Source: Kappaphycus alvarezii
Lineage: Eukaryota; Rhodophyta; Florideophyceae; Gigartinales; Solieriaceae
Direction of reading: 5' to 3'
NCBI GenBank assembly: GCA_002205965.3
Contig: NADL03000042.1
Coordinates: 310,001 to 374,000 of the forward strand
Length of the DNA stretch: 64,000 nt
How positions within the stretch are numbered: position 1 is the stretch's first letter; each line of letters begins with the position of its first letter. Shown one piece after another: positions 36,676 to 49,412 of the stretch. The notes beneath the pieces are model-generated. The model was not told the origin of the DNA and did no database searches. It worked only from the letters and a program-made list of their open reading frames with translations. A program made the translations under genes and the position numbers.

Positions 36676-39600
36676 ATGTATGAAGAGAATTACAGTAAGT
36701 CGCAGAGCGGCCATCAACTTGGCCTTGTCCAATTGCCTCGGTCATGACCGTCTAAAGTTCAACCCCACAGCTCAAGGCTTTTTGGCCTTATTGTATGCTG
36801 TTTACTCCCTATGTGTGTGTCGGGACTGAAAGCTACAGCATGTTTAGCCATGAGATCATTGGTACCATAATACGTACTCGGCGAAGCTCGATCTGACTAG
36901 TCTTGAAACAGTACTGTAGTCTGTACCGTGCGTGTATGAAAACAATTCGATACGGTGAGAATTATTTGAAGGCTACCCTGGAGGGTTAGCTGGAACGGAA
37001 ACGCTCCCGAAGAGCACTCGGAATTGTAAATTTTATTAAGAAGTTCCTTTCATACTCTTCTCATGATACTCTGACTTGTGAAGGTGTGAAAAATACTGTA
37101 AAGTGAATTTGCGGCACTTTTCTTGATGGCTTTTCTTCTATCTTAATTAAACTCAATACTCAATAATTAATCATCGGCGGAGGCAGGTTGGGGATACAAA
37201 AATCCAGTTTAACTGGTGACGGGAATCACTACACAAATTATTGTATGGGAATAAGGTTGGTAATAGACCAGTTAGTCGAGAAGAAAATAGAACCGGTTAC
37301 TGCTGCTGAACGGGGATGTCTACTTGGGGTTATGGCATGAGAGATCTTCACGATAGCCGTATGGGTCCTTGATGTGCCTGTTTTGGTCCAGTGGAGCCAT
37401 GCTTGAAATGGAGCACAAAATCAATCACTGGTTAGCTCTGTACGGGCTCTGGTGCGAGAAAGTTTCTTGCAGAATGTAAACGAACAGTGGACATCACTTG
37501 AGCATACCAGCCTGAAAGGGTGGTAATGCCAGTCGGCGCGGGTTCCTTCCCTGTCTGGAGGTCTTTAGTAGGCGGAATAGCTCTCTGAAGAGGAAGATTT
37601 GTGCGGAGGCTTGCAGAGCGGTCAAGAGGCCTAGTCCGATCGGGAAAAGAGGCAGCGGTACCATTTGAATTGGGAGTGTGCGATAGATGTTGTGAAATGC
37701 ACAAGATTCGATTTAAATGAATGTTCAGCCTAGGGAATGGACACAGGGTATGACGTTGATTGCAAAGAAAGGTGAAGGGTATGTCGATGCATTCCTGGTT
37801 TGAAAATGGAGCGGTATATATTCCGATTTATGTGAGTATTGTGCTGGATGAGAGGGCTTCAGAGACTGCAATTAGGTTACAATTACAGAAACCAGAGTTT
37901 GACGAAGATGACGTGTCGCAGGTAAGCAACTGCATTGCTTTGCTGTAATTTGCAAAGTTGCTTTGATAGCTACCATAATTAAGTTAGACTGTACAGTACT
38001 GAGCAGAATTATTAAAGTATTAAAAATGATATCGATGGTTTTTTACTATTTTTCTATCATCTAACAAATCTGGAGGCGTGTCCGTATAAACACGTATTCT
38101 GTGACAACGAAAGAATTGACAAGGCAGTCGGATAAAGGGCAAACTGATAGATTAGCGTCGCTCTTTGTGCAGTACAGTACTGTACAGTCCTTTTTCAGTA
38201 AACAGTGACTGTCGTCATTATCACAAAGCAGCGCAAGATGAGACTGCACTCTGCTCGCATCCTGTGCGTACCGCCCATCAAATTCCAATGACTCAGCAAA
38301 AAGACATGAGCGATGACCACAGCCAGTGAGGCATGCAGGAACTTCTGGGAATTCTACAAACAACACTCGCGGAGCAACTAGCCAGGTTCTTACGCCATCT
38401 TGACACAACCAAAAGCACGCAAAACCCCTCATAAACCTGGTTGCTTTCGAGGACCGGCGCCCATGGTCGAAAGTTTTAGAGGGAACAAGGGAAGGACGCA
38501 GAGTGGGGCCATTTTCCAGTGACAATGCTTAAAGCGAGATTATCAGAGTGAATCCTGTGCTAGCCAAAAGCGGTTCGCTTGTGTATACTGCAGAGAGGGA
38601 AGCCAAAAGCTTGTCCTCGCATGAACCAAATTGTCTCTGAAACCGTAGCCAACTAATTAGCGCAGTACCTCATCGTAATTTGTCCACAGTTGCCCTGACG
38701 AATTCCCTTACTAAATTAGCTTCGACCTAATGAGTTCTGTACTGTAACTAACCAATGAATCTTATGTACCTGAATGAAATAAATACCCCTGTTTAGTATC
38801 CAATTACGATAAATGCCATGTTTGCCTCTGCCGTTTGCCTCTACGGATTTGTAATCTAATTGGCTGAGGATAGATTCTCTCTTGTGCTTCGAATTACAGT
38901 CTATCCGTAGGGCAGCCAAATTTTTCTGTCATCCAATAGCATTTGACAGGAACAACAATGGTGAGTTGCTGGCAAGCAGCCTTTGGTAGTGTCAACCGCC
39001 GGAGACTCGTTTTCAACTTTTCATTGCTCTCCTCTAACAAACTCAACTATTGCACCTTTTTCCAGAGATAACCCTATATTTTCCAAATATTAAACTACCC
39101 AAACTTCTTCCCTCCTTTACCAGAGGTTGTTTGACAGAAACTTTACACTGCACCTCCGGTTTGTTGCCAATAATCCTTTTGTTGATTATCACTCACCACT
39201 GCTCAGATCGTTTGCCAAAACTCACCATTGTTATTTCTTAGTTGCCAATGCGCCAGGTGTCATTGCAACTCTTTTTGTTAACAAGTAACAATACTCGTTC
39301 CTCAACTTGCTATTGCCCAGATACAGGTGCATTAGAGAGTAATTGACGTTCAACACGTGGTTTACTGTGGACAACTCACCATTGCCATCCTTTTAATACT
39401 TGTTTATGCACAATTTCAATACACAACAAATCCTTGATCGCTTACTCGTGTATACATTCCTCGAAATCGTGGCACAATTACGTATTCTCAGGACTTTCGA
39501 AAAATCTCTCGGCTGCAGGTATTGAGCATGTGTGTTCGACATTACTGCGGAATCTAAGCCCCAGAAGAAAACACGGTTAAGATCTAAATCAGCTAATCAA

Positions 39601-40785
39601 GAATTCGCCCAACTCTGAGACTGCATTTCTGTAGTCCAGAAATTCTAGATCGATCAATAAGTTAGATTCTGTAGGCGACTAAGACGGTGGTCTCGTGAAT
39701 TTTAAAATACACGTAAACTGTAAGATTGCAACGATTAGACACGATACTGAAGCTAACCGTCACTTTCTGTAAATTAATAAAGAACTAAGGCTTTTCCCTG
39801 ATGAAGCTGTATAAAACACGCATGTTTCGTGACTGCAGTCCATTGGTACAGGGGAAACCCTAGAGTGAATAGGTTCGCTTTGCACAGGTGCAGTACGTAG
39901 CTCTTCGTGAATTAAGGTGCCAGAGGAGCTTTGTGTGGGATGTTTTTGGTGACCTGCAGTACGAGAATACGCTCCGACGTAAAGAAATCTGGCTCCTTCT
40001 CGATACACGTTCAAACTTAAATGTGTAGAGCTAAAGAAACGGAGCGGTATGCGTACTCGCTACGAAAAGTCGCCGGCCCTCCATTAGAGGTAGGTGGTTT
40101 CCTCAACTCGAAGTTTCACTGGCGCGCCAAATCTTCACTCCTAACTGCTACGCACAAGCGTAAAGCTGTGGGAGCCGAGAGGCGATCTCAGGTCTCCTTA
40201 ACACCCCCGGCCACCGCTCAAACGAGTCAGTAATAGGGGGAAGGTTTAAGTGTTTTATTCTCTTTATTCCTGGAAGATGTATTCGAGGCAGTAATATGAT
40301 TTGCGTTGATACTCGACAAATACTTTATTTTTGCAAGCCGAGACCAAAAGATATCCCTGAGCACCCCCAACACTCAACAAGGAAATACTAACAGCATGTA
40401 GATTACTGCTTCCTCACACAGTAAAGCCGCTAGCACACAAACACCCAGAGAGAGAAGCGAAATCGCCGTGATCTCTGGTAAAGCACACACTCAGATTTTG
40501 CCTTCTTCGATTTAACCCAAGCAGTTTTTAAGCTGTAGCAGCAGAGTTTTGAAGTTCCCATTTTCCACCTTAACCTAGACGATTTGCTCATTGGGTTGGC
40601 GGAACACTAAGCTTTCCTGCGGCAGGAATTGTCGAAAACTTACCAAAGGGGACATCCGGATGGCAAGGTGCTTGAAAAGAATGGTCAGCTCGTCATATCT
40701 AACTATTTAGCGTCCTCTAAGCAACCTGTCAATCGAACCAAACTTAAATCTCGCTGGACGTGGGCATTGTTGTTTCCAACACATA
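36676..40785. other. No recognised gene
   Basis: The longest open frames are 38061-38525 (minus, 154 codons, Cys-rich, no family recognised) and 37432-37704 (minus). Both contain or neighbour TACTGTACAG motifs and look like non-coding frames. Degenerate ACTCACCATTGC-like words recur between 39040 and 39390. Confidence 0.45.
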
Positions 40786-41260
40786 ATGCAATTGTCGGAG
40801 CTTAGCGTGCACCTCTTCTACAAGCAGCAATTACATGACTCGGCCTTCTCCATGAATGGAATTCCCCAAGACTCCAATCTTCCCGCCCCACCCCGTAGCT
40901 GTCTTCATCTGGTTATCGATGATCCGCAATTCGCTCCCTGGCCACAGGGTTACGATGTGACCATCATCAGCCCATTCTACACCACGCAGTCGATACTCAT
41001 CCACCGCTCCCTCCTCTCCTCCCACGCGCCAAAGAAACCAAAAAGAAACTGTACCAAGCTCTATACAATACTCTGGACATAGATTTTCATCCGATTGCTT
41101 TTGATGTCTATGAATCAGTCGGGCCCAGTACCCAAACCGGCCTCCACTGCATACCTGACTACATGGCTCTCGTAAAGGGACCAGTCCAACTGCAAAACAC
41201 CATCTACTGTTGCAATTTCTCAGCTTTTTCTTTCAGCAGCGAACTGCGATGGCAATAAAT
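40786..41260 (+). mobile_element. LINE-type C-terminal nuclease-like fragment (copy 2)
   Basis: The plus-strand frame 40786-41082 carries APWPQGYDVTIISPFYT, matching the D-V-T-x-x-x-P strand of the same reverse-transcriptase C-terminal region as at 34.8 kb. A shifted frame then gives KKLYQALYNTLDIDFHPIAF and DVYESVGP, which fits the later KY...G-x-F-x-P-x-A-x-D-x-x-G-G pattern. One frame shift near 41030 separates the parts. The zinc-finger half is not evident, so this copy is shorter than the other two. Confidence 0.5.
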
Positions 41261-41758
41261 CGCGAAACCCTACAACAGCATGGGCTCTGATTCTTATCTT
41301 TTGTACTGAAAAAAGTACCTATTCTCTATTCCTCGTGAACTATTCCTTCTACCTTTCTGACATGCTGCTCTGAGTCAATCCGGAAATAGAATTTGGCAAA
41401 TAATAGGATAGCCTTTGTTCAAAGTATCTGTTGTTAACCTCGCTGACTAGGCATAGAATTAAGAATACTGCTAGTACGGGACCGGCCCTTTCTATAAATT
41501 CCTATTTCCTTCATCCCGAGATCCATTCTTGACCTCTTCCTCTTTAAACCAATATTCCTAACTTTTCTTTGAAAAACGTAAATCCTAAAAATCCTCTTCC
41601 TTTATGAATCCAAATTAACATTACGACTCCATTCTCTGAGTTTTGTCTGAAGATTTGGTCCTCTTTTTTCAAAAAGTAACCATTCAAATCGAGATTGAGA
41701 GAGAAATTGATTTGGTTCTTTACTTTTTGAAAAGTACGGTTCAGCTATCCCCGGGTGT

Positions 41759-42206
41759 GTGATAGACATGTTCAGGATAATGGGTAATGTGAGCCATGAG
41801 CCTAATGGCTGGCTCGAAGCCTATCAATCGAGATTTGCTTCGCCCACGAAATTCAGTTTCCATATCCTATCAAATAATTTTTTTGCTCCGAGTGCAAACA
41901 AATTCAAATCTGCAACATTGCCTCGAATTGTCGTGAAAGGTTCTTTCACGACCAATGGAAGTCATTTACCCATTCAAAGTGCGATAAAAACGTCGTTGAA
42001 GCAACATCTCTACCATCAATCACTCCATCGCCTCACCGAAGTTGTCTTAAACATAACAAACCTCCGCCCGTTCCTCATTATCGCCAAATCAAGCAGAAAA
42101 CGCCGTTTCATCAACTTTCTGGCTGTGATGGTCAATGAGCCATCTGAAACGAGGATTACTGCAGAAGGATGGACCGAGAACGCCTTTAGGAATAATTTCT
42201 CCTTAA
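41759..42206 (+). other. Open stretch upstream of a probable spliced gene end
   Basis: An ORF of 150 codons runs 41759-42211 in a frame different from the exon that follows. The opposite strand is also open at 42016-42333. Which strand codes is unclear and no family is recognised. It may contain upstream exons of the gene ending at 42560. Confidence 0.25.
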
Positions 42207-42560
42207 TTTGAGCAGAAGGCAGTGAAATCAGAGGAGGATGTGGAGGTAGGGGAGCCAGAGGAGGCTGCGGGGAAAGTGGAGATATCTGAAGATAAAGAAG
42301 ATTGGGTGGACCGTGATAGCCACTGGTATACAATCATGCGGGAGCTGCAGTGGAGGACGGGGGGAGAGTAAGGGTGTAATCGTAATATAAGGCTCCCATT
42401 CTTGGGGATGGAGAGGAGGTTAAAGATCTTGAGGAGGGATTGGAGATACCATCTATAATTTGGACCGTTTTACAGAAGTTATAAGGACAGCATAGGGAGT
42501 ATGGATATTTTGGAGGAGCTTTATGGCCCTGATATTGAGGACGATGAGTGTGAGGAATAG
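42207..42560 (+). CDS. Probable 3' end of a host gene, two exons
   Basis: Exon one opens after a pyrimidine-rich stretch ending in AG near 42209 and reads a Glu/Lys/Val-rich acidic part, then DWVDRDSHWYTIMRELQW, up to 42367. A GTAAGG donor follows at 42368 and a TTTTACAG acceptor ends at 42475. Exon two (42476-42560) continues in frame, with a split GA|A codon, through SIGSMDILEELYG and the acidic end DIEDDECEE to TAG. Without splicing the frame meets stops. The acidic C-terminus and clean phase match argue for a real gene. I recognise no family, and upstream exons are not placed. Confidence 0.45.
42368..42475 (+). other. Candidate spliceosomal intron, 108 bp
   Basis: It begins GTAAGG and ends TTTTACAG, with stops in the reading frame that the joined exons avoid. 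The phase-2 junction restores an uninterrupted frame to the final TAG. Confidence 0.45.
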
Positions 42561-43469
42561 ATCTAGATATTTATTCTGATATTATCTACTGCTAGTCTGT
42601 CTCGTGCACAAGAATATCTTTAATGCATTTTATAGTATCACGTTGTTTGTTTAAGACTTTAGAGTTTGACGAAAAGTATACATAAGCTGTGAAAATAGCT
42701 CCTATAGAAGAGGTAAATCATGTTGGGAGACAAATTCAAGTGAAGGTCTAAATGGCTGGGAGATGAAAGTCAACTTCTAACCTAAGAAGCATTTCTTTCA
42801 CGTTATTCACTGAGCATAGGTGGTAGACCAGGACCCTTCTATACTCACTTGTATTCCCTTGACTCTTCGTATTTTCCCAACTCCTTGTGCTCCCACAACA
42901 TATGTCTTCCTACTTTTAGACTTCCAACATGTTTTTAATTATGCTTCCATTTTCTACGTTTTAAGGTACATGCATTAGTCCACCTTTTATGAAACTGCAT
43001 TGCACAATATTTTATAGCATTTTCTTTTAAGGAATATTGTATCAGTTCAGATTTTTCAAGTTCCGACTTGCGAAATTTCGGCTAGGTACAGCTGATAGAA
43101 ATTAGAGAACATGGATAAAAAATAATGAATTTGGTTAAAGTGTGTGTTAGTTTAACAAAATTAGAGGGTAATATCTTCTATAATAATGTACCGTATACCC
43201 TCTTGTGTAAAAACTAATCAAAAAAACTTATTGAAGCTAGGCCAGAAATACTCATTCCAATAAAGTAATTTTAAAATTAGGTACCTTCAGCAGCGAAATA
43301 ACTATCAACCCGAAAGAAAAAATTCAATATATTCGGCAAATTTTAATGATACTTAAATATTTTGGTGAGGAAGCTGCATACCAGCAAATAATGGCGCGCA
43401 ATTATATTATTTAAAATCCACTTCCCTCACATTTTAATCACTGAAATTTAAGCAGCGAATCAACAATGA

Positions 43470-44000
43470 CTAGAATATCATTGAAGGACCACCATCATTT
43501 TCTGTATTTGAAAAAAGCAGATTATTTCGTACAATCCACGGAATTTCTTCCTTTGAAACATGTTTGCGGTGCATAAAAGATTCTAAAACTCTCTTTCCAC
43601 TTCTTGAAGTAAACAGAAGAGGGGAAAGTATAATAAAGGATAGAAAAGTCACAAAAAGATTTATCAATTGAAAATAGAAATTGAGCATGTCAAGTACATA
43701 TTTCCAGTAGAGGTAAACAAGGCGGTTCCCATTCACCGCATTTAGAGGAAACTACCAACATTTAACTATCTCGAGTACAGAAGGATCAAAATTTTAACTT
43801 AGTTCATATAACGATAGAAATATCCCAACATAAACTATTTGGCTTATTAAATATGGCAGGTCATGGATTGAAATATTCTGTCCATGAGAAATTATTCGAA
43901 ATTTGAAAAAAACGATTGTTTCATGTTTTAATTGTGTACTCTGTGGAATCAGGGAGGCTGTAAAAGTAAAATGGGGTGCTGAGTCCTTCGTATCTAGCAT
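43470..44000 (-). CDS. Possible small two-exon membrane protein
   Basis: A frame with ATG at 43998-44000 (context GAGAAGATG) runs 68 codons: it begins MLDTKDSAPHFTF and includes IISHGQNISIHDLPYLIS. About 45 bp further on, after a TTGGTAG acceptor-like end, another frame of about 93 codons carries one strong hydrophobic segment (LINLFVTFLSFIILSPLLF) then a basic part (RSGKRVLESFMHRK) and ends near 43470. The two probably belong together through an intron, perhaps with donor GTTGGG, but the junction is not resolved. No family is recognised; chance frames remain possible. Confidence 0.3.
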
Positions 44001-44611
44001 CTTCTCTAGTTATTGAACGTTTAAATCAAAACTCAAAATTCTCTCTAAGAATATGCATATAGATTCGGTTGTTACTGTGGTTCAAGCTCTTGAGGGAGAA
44101 AGAACATCGGTTTTCCAGTGGTGCAATTTTCATACAAATTTCTTTCATTTCACGCACCATGAAGGTTTTACTAAAATACTAAAATAGTTGCACTATATGG
44201 ACCACCAAAAATCTTTTGGTCTTGACATCATCGAAATGTACAGGTTTTTGAGGATTTATCACTTCTGAGGTCTCTAGTTTGATATTCTGATTACCTGCAT
44301 TACCTAAGGAAGTACTGCTTAAAGTTACCTATGTTCAGAGTTGTAGTTTACACTCGAGCATTTTGTATCGTTAATAAACAGTTTTGATACCAAAAGGGGT
44401 ATAATACGGATTAGATTTTAGAATTTGCAAACCAACGAATCATTTTACACTCGTTCCTTAGTGAACTTATACCATTCGAAATCAAAAGTTTTAGTATTTA
44501 AAGGGAATAGGTAGTCATTTAATGCCAAAATATACTTCTGCAATTGTTATATGTTCCTTGTCTTGCGGTGTCTGTGTGACATTCAAGGATGTTGGAAAGA
44601 AACGCCTGTAA

Positions 44612-45019
44612 TCACCGCCCAAAATCTTTTCCTTTGCAATTTACACTGAAAACCAAGTTGATATAAGCAACACCAACATCATTGATTACATCGGGAGAGG
44701 GATTCCCATGGAAGGAATCTCTTGTTCAGTTTACCTCTGGCCGGGCTGCGTCGGACTCTCTTCTTGTGACAAAGTTGGTGAAAAAAGAGGATGCAAATCT
44801 TTTGTTTGAAGTCGGCTTGTGACTATCCTTACATGCACTATCGAAGTATTTCACTCACATTCCAACGCAGTGCTTACCCGTCTGATTCAACAATGGAGTT
44901 CAGGGAAAGTTAAGCATGCGGAATTGTTACGGCAGTTCAACACAGAGGTGTACGCCGGCATCTATGGATTCCAATTCAGTTTATCTGCTGAAACATTTAG
45001 AGACATTAATTCAGAGTAA
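44612..45019 (+). pseudogene. Fragment of an unrecognised host-like gene with two frame slips
   Basis: The stretch reads TENQVDISNTNIIDYIG, then in a shifted frame FPWKESLVQFTSG and SDSLLVTKLVKKEDANLLF, then returns to the first frame with RLIQQWSSGKVKHAELL and NTEVYAGIYGFQFSLSAETF before TAA at 45017-45019. A plus-one slip near 44699 (a G run) and a minus-one slip near 44817 cancel each other. Amino-acid balance in all three parts is protein-like and the regional codon signal is on the plus strand. I do not recognise the family. It could be a pseudogene or a gene affected by sequence errors. Confidence 0.4.
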
Positions 45020-48000
45020 CTGATAGAATAAAATCCACTAAGTTGTTGCCTTGAACGCTCTGGGATGTTGATGTTCACCAGTATCTTTTGAAATTGTAAA
45101 AGCCCCTAAAACTCACCCAACTTCATTTACGTTGCAATAGAGGTGTAATAGCTTTCCACCTTACGAATAAACTCATATAGGGCACATTGTGTCCTCGTAC
45201 AATTGAAAAATCACCGCAAACTGTATTGTAACAGAGGATCATTTTTTCGGGACCTAATAAATATTAATTTAAGAATTCCTCTCCGATATTCTAATAAAAG
45301 TAATGTAAGACCCAATTAATTTTACTCTACAAATTATTTGCGATAATGAAAATTTCACGTAATGAACATTACTTTTTCTTCCCCGTCGCTGGAGAAGTGG
45401 CCAGTGCAGGAAATGCCTTGATCTAGACCCAGAAGTCTGTATTTTGACTCTCGATGCACTTTTACTGGAAAAAATCCACCTGAAAAGTTCAACTGGATGT
45501 GAAAAGCTGATTTTCAGAACTTCAAAAGGGACCCACTTGAATATGAGACGTAATACGGTTACATCCAGTAAAGGATAAGAAATAGTACAAAAAAGAGAGA
45601 AGCTCGGTTTAAAAGTCAAAAATGTAAAAAAAGTTGTGGGGAGTAGAAATAGAACTCTCTAAAAATTTTGTAGGTAAGTAATGCATTCAAAATTTTTATT
45701 TAAACTTTCCTTCCTAATTTAGATCCAGATCTTTATTTCCATGGAAATTTACGACGAAAAGAGATCTTTTGGTAGTAGGACACATTTAAACTTCACCAGG
45801 TCTATCTCTGGACAAGTAGAATGCAAAAAAACTTGACTTTCTGACCTTGAATATGCGACAGCACCAGTGGTAACCTGTTCCGCTATTCCCGCAATTTTCA
45901 CATTCTCGTTTCTATTGACTACGGACAGTTGGGTTACAACTCCAGCGACAGGTAAGTTACCGAAACTTCCATTCTTATTTACAAAAAATAAGAAGTACTT
46001 CGGATAAAGAATCAAACTTGTCTTGAAATAGCTTTTGAGACATAGATTCGTAAAGATTTGACTAAGATAGACAAATCATTTGCCCAAATAAATCACTTTC
46101 AAGATAAAAATGAGTTCAAAATTGTATTAGAAAGTAGGTTTTAATTTACTTGAAGAGAAAATTCTTTCACTTTCCACTTCTTTTCGAGTCCAAAAAACCT
46201 TGTCTCCATTTATTTTGACCTTCTATAAAAAAACTGGGATATCGGAGAACATTTATTTTTTGACACTATCGATTTTTCTCCACATTCCCCTGCAAATTAG
46301 AGGGCCTTGATTGTATCATGGCAATTGCTGACGGAGTACCTCATCTCTGTAACCGTCCATGAAACATTCGTGAAACATTCATGAGATATTTATCTTTTCC
46401 CTCGTTTTAGAAACATCTATGTACGATATATTAGCTTCAAGAGACTCCATGTCGCAATATTACGCATAGTATATTTTCTACCTTCACAATTTACCACTAT
46501 ATTAAATCTTTTTCCATTTGTCATCACTAATGTAGTTTCGAACTGTACTATTTGCCACCGTACTGAATCTTGCTCTATTTAGCGTCATTTCTTCTGGATC
46601 TCCATCGATGCATAGTACGAATAAACACAAACAAGGTAGCCTGTCTTGAACCATTGCTGAAAGAAACTACGTCCAAGATCAGTAGTGTTTAAATAATTGT
46701 GCTAAGGTTCTACGCCGCAATCGGACTGTATTCCCGTGAACAGCTCCTACCTTAACATAATTTATGGTTCCCTCATAGAATGATGTCCTCACCTCACATC
46801 CGCTCTCTTGGAATCGCCCATTCGCAACGTATTGTAATATTCTTTTATTTATCATTTCTAATATTTTTTGTACATTCTAATAATAATAAAACCACACTAT
46901 ATATGCAAAGATGTCTCGACAGTGGGGTTACGAATTTCAATAATATATTTATAAAAATCGCTGACAAGTAACCATATTTCATCATCAGCTCGTCTTTTAC
47001 ACCGCTCTGACAGAGGATTGAAACATGAACTAGCCAAGATTAACTAAATAAATGTTCAACAGGACTTGGGTTTCCAAAGTTATAGGCTTGTATGTGCTCG
47101 TTCAGATTATTCCCAGTATCAAGGCGTATTTAAAATGAAAATATTTCCATAAAGTTAGAAAAATCAAAGAAATTTAATATCTCGATCGATACGATGACGT
47201 GCAGGACTGAAGAATCAATTCTCTAATTCCTGAGATTTCGCATCAAAATGAGTTGTCGCAGAAAATGTAGCGAATAAAATACTCAAAAGAAGGAAAGTAT
47301 GAATAAGGGAAACCATACGGCAGAGCATATCTAGATTATCCAATCTCGTCGGACAAAAATCTTTGGACATTTCTATTAGTTATCGAAGAAAACTCCTGAT
47401 TCTTCCAAAATGGGCAATGTAAAAATTCGAATGCATATTATTGATGCACACGGAAATCACGACAATTTCAATCCTTCACTTCGGGCATCAGTTGCAAAAT
47501 ATTTTAACTTTCAGGTGCGCCCTCAACTTCAAATAGAGGAGTTATTTCTTCGTTTGTCTAGTTTGCGGGGGGAAAGACTGATTCTACAAAGATAACTTTG
47601 ACTGTGACAGTATTGAAAGGGATAAATGTGCTCTAATTAGCTTCCACTTACTCCTTCCTATGAAAATTGGATATGAAAATGTAGATGGAAGTAAAGGTCC
47701 CTGAAATCAACTTTCTTTCACGCTGACTCGTTTAGATGTTCACATTTGGCAGTTTTAGTAACAAGAAAGTCTTGTTAATAGAATGGATTTCCTAAGATGG
47801 GTTACAAATATATTTTTGGGATATTGAAGGAAGAATGGAGGGCTAGCAGGTTTGGTATAGTTTCTTGGACTTTTGGAAGAGTATAAGTTTTTTTAAATTT
47901 TGTTTTCATCAGGTTCATTTAGGATAGAATAAATATATATATTCCAACGTACTTTTTAGAGCATTTTTAGATAGTGAATTCTACATTTTTGTGCACCCAT

Positions 48001-48600
48001 AGACACTCCGCAGGATTACAAGTTTAGTCTATATTACTACTCTACTGCAGGAAAGCTCTTCAGCAGAGACCATTACAGTGAATACTATACTTATCTCCTT
48101 ACAATGGTACCGTAATTCATTCTATTGCCTTTAATTGTAAGGCCAAAAAAACGTCAAAAATTTATTGGGGGTGAAAGGGATGGTTCCTTCACTATAATCT
48201 ATATTTGGGTCCAAATCCATAGAGTAGATTTAAATGTGGTGCAAAATCTTTTCATATTCTCAGGCGCTGTCATATATGCAAAGAGCAAGCATTTCAGAAT
48301 TATACTGTGGTGAGAAATTTCTTAATTGACTAGAACAAAGAATATGTATCATCCTTGCACTTCTTTGCCCAGCTGTTTATCCAATCATACCGTACCCACA
48401 CGTTCTAGGCCACAAGTGACGATTGGCGCTGCGAGCCCTATCACTTGAGTCCACAGCAATCCAAATGGGCGCGAACCATAACAAATTTTGAGCCTTCGGA
48501 GCACTTTCATTCGCAACAACATTTGAGGAGTTTATTCACGCGCCGCTAACACCTCTAATATCGGAAAAATTCGTGATATATTTCCGTAAACTGGAGGGAC
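45020..48600. other. AT-rich DNA, no recognised gene
   Basis: The open frame 45749-46070 (minus; NGSFGNLPVAGVVTQLSVVN, then GIAEQVTTGAVAYS) has protein-like composition and could be an exon, but nothing supports its ends. The stretch 45365-45580 is open on both strands; the plus frame carries GQCRKCLDLDPEVC. A loose 60-bp direct duplication is seen at about 46491 and 46552. Confidence 0.4.
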
Positions 48601-48607
48601 TTCACGT

Positions 48608-49412
48608 TTATCCACGCAATTGAATGGACGCTTGAGGTGGGCACCGAAGGCTTCGCGAGCAGCAGCAGACACGAAGGGCCTTCAATTCCTCAGAAGCAAG
48701 CTGTAACACGTTAAGTCTCCGCAACAAGAGCTCAATGAATCTCAAGTTAAATCGGAACCGCGACTCGGACCCTTTCTGGCCACTGCTTTCTAGCAGACAA
48801 AGCTCGCCAGTCCTCCCGATCACCTTTAAAATTTTCCTCGGATCACGGTATGTTCCTTCTCGACGCGGGTCCACCTTAAATAGCCCTCTAATTCTGTAAC
48901 TATCTGCCCTTCCCACATTCGTACCTCAAACGGGGTTACGTGTACTCAGAAAGTGATGAAAGTGCGTATTACACTACGAAATAGAGCCAAGATCCACAAC
49001 CGAGACCTTATCAACCTTCACGACTTATACGGCATAAGTCCCTTACATGAAGTAGAAAACAGCTTGAATCCATTATACTCTACCGTCAGGGCGCATATTT
49101 GTCTACCTCATCCTTCGAATAATCAAAGGAAAAAAGATTGTCAGGTTTATTGACTCTTTCTATGCCGCTAAAGTTGAGATTAGCCGGTTCCAGCCATCTT
49201 GTAAACGAATTCATGGTGAAGCTTACAATTAGGACCCCTAGTGCACCTTTACGAGGCTGAAGCAGCCGCTTTAGCACAACAAAAGCCTCTCGACCCCTAC
49301 ACAGAGTATAATAACCCACCAGAGCGGTTCTGTGAGGAAAAGTAAATGTCACCGATAAAATGCCCCTGTCCCGAGTCCCACTAGTCAGTATATCGAAGTC
49401 AAGAGACTCCAA
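48608..49412 (-). mobile_element. Retrotransposon integrase C-terminal fragment
   Basis: The piece at 48608-48916 has SYRIRGLFKVDPRREGTYRD then PRKILKVIGR, matching the integrase C-terminal beta-domain that follows the TPFEV motif; a TPFEV-like stretch is seen just upstream near 48930-48970. The layout fits a Gypsy-like pol. It is heavily broken and lacks reverse transcriptase. The right-hand part (49086-49412) is uncertain. Confidence 0.5.
49288..49400. repeat. Dispersed repeat, copy A
   Basis: ACCCCTACACAGAGTATAA and, about 90 bp on, CACTAGTCAG align with copy B at 50536-50650 with gaps. The pair is in direct orientation about 1.25 kb apart and might be LTR pieces of a decayed element. Confidence 0.4.

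Noticed and set aside
38061-38525. Minus-strand ORF of 154 codons with many cysteines
   Set aside because: It runs through TACTGTACAG repeats and shows no domain pattern; kept only as unassigned DNA.
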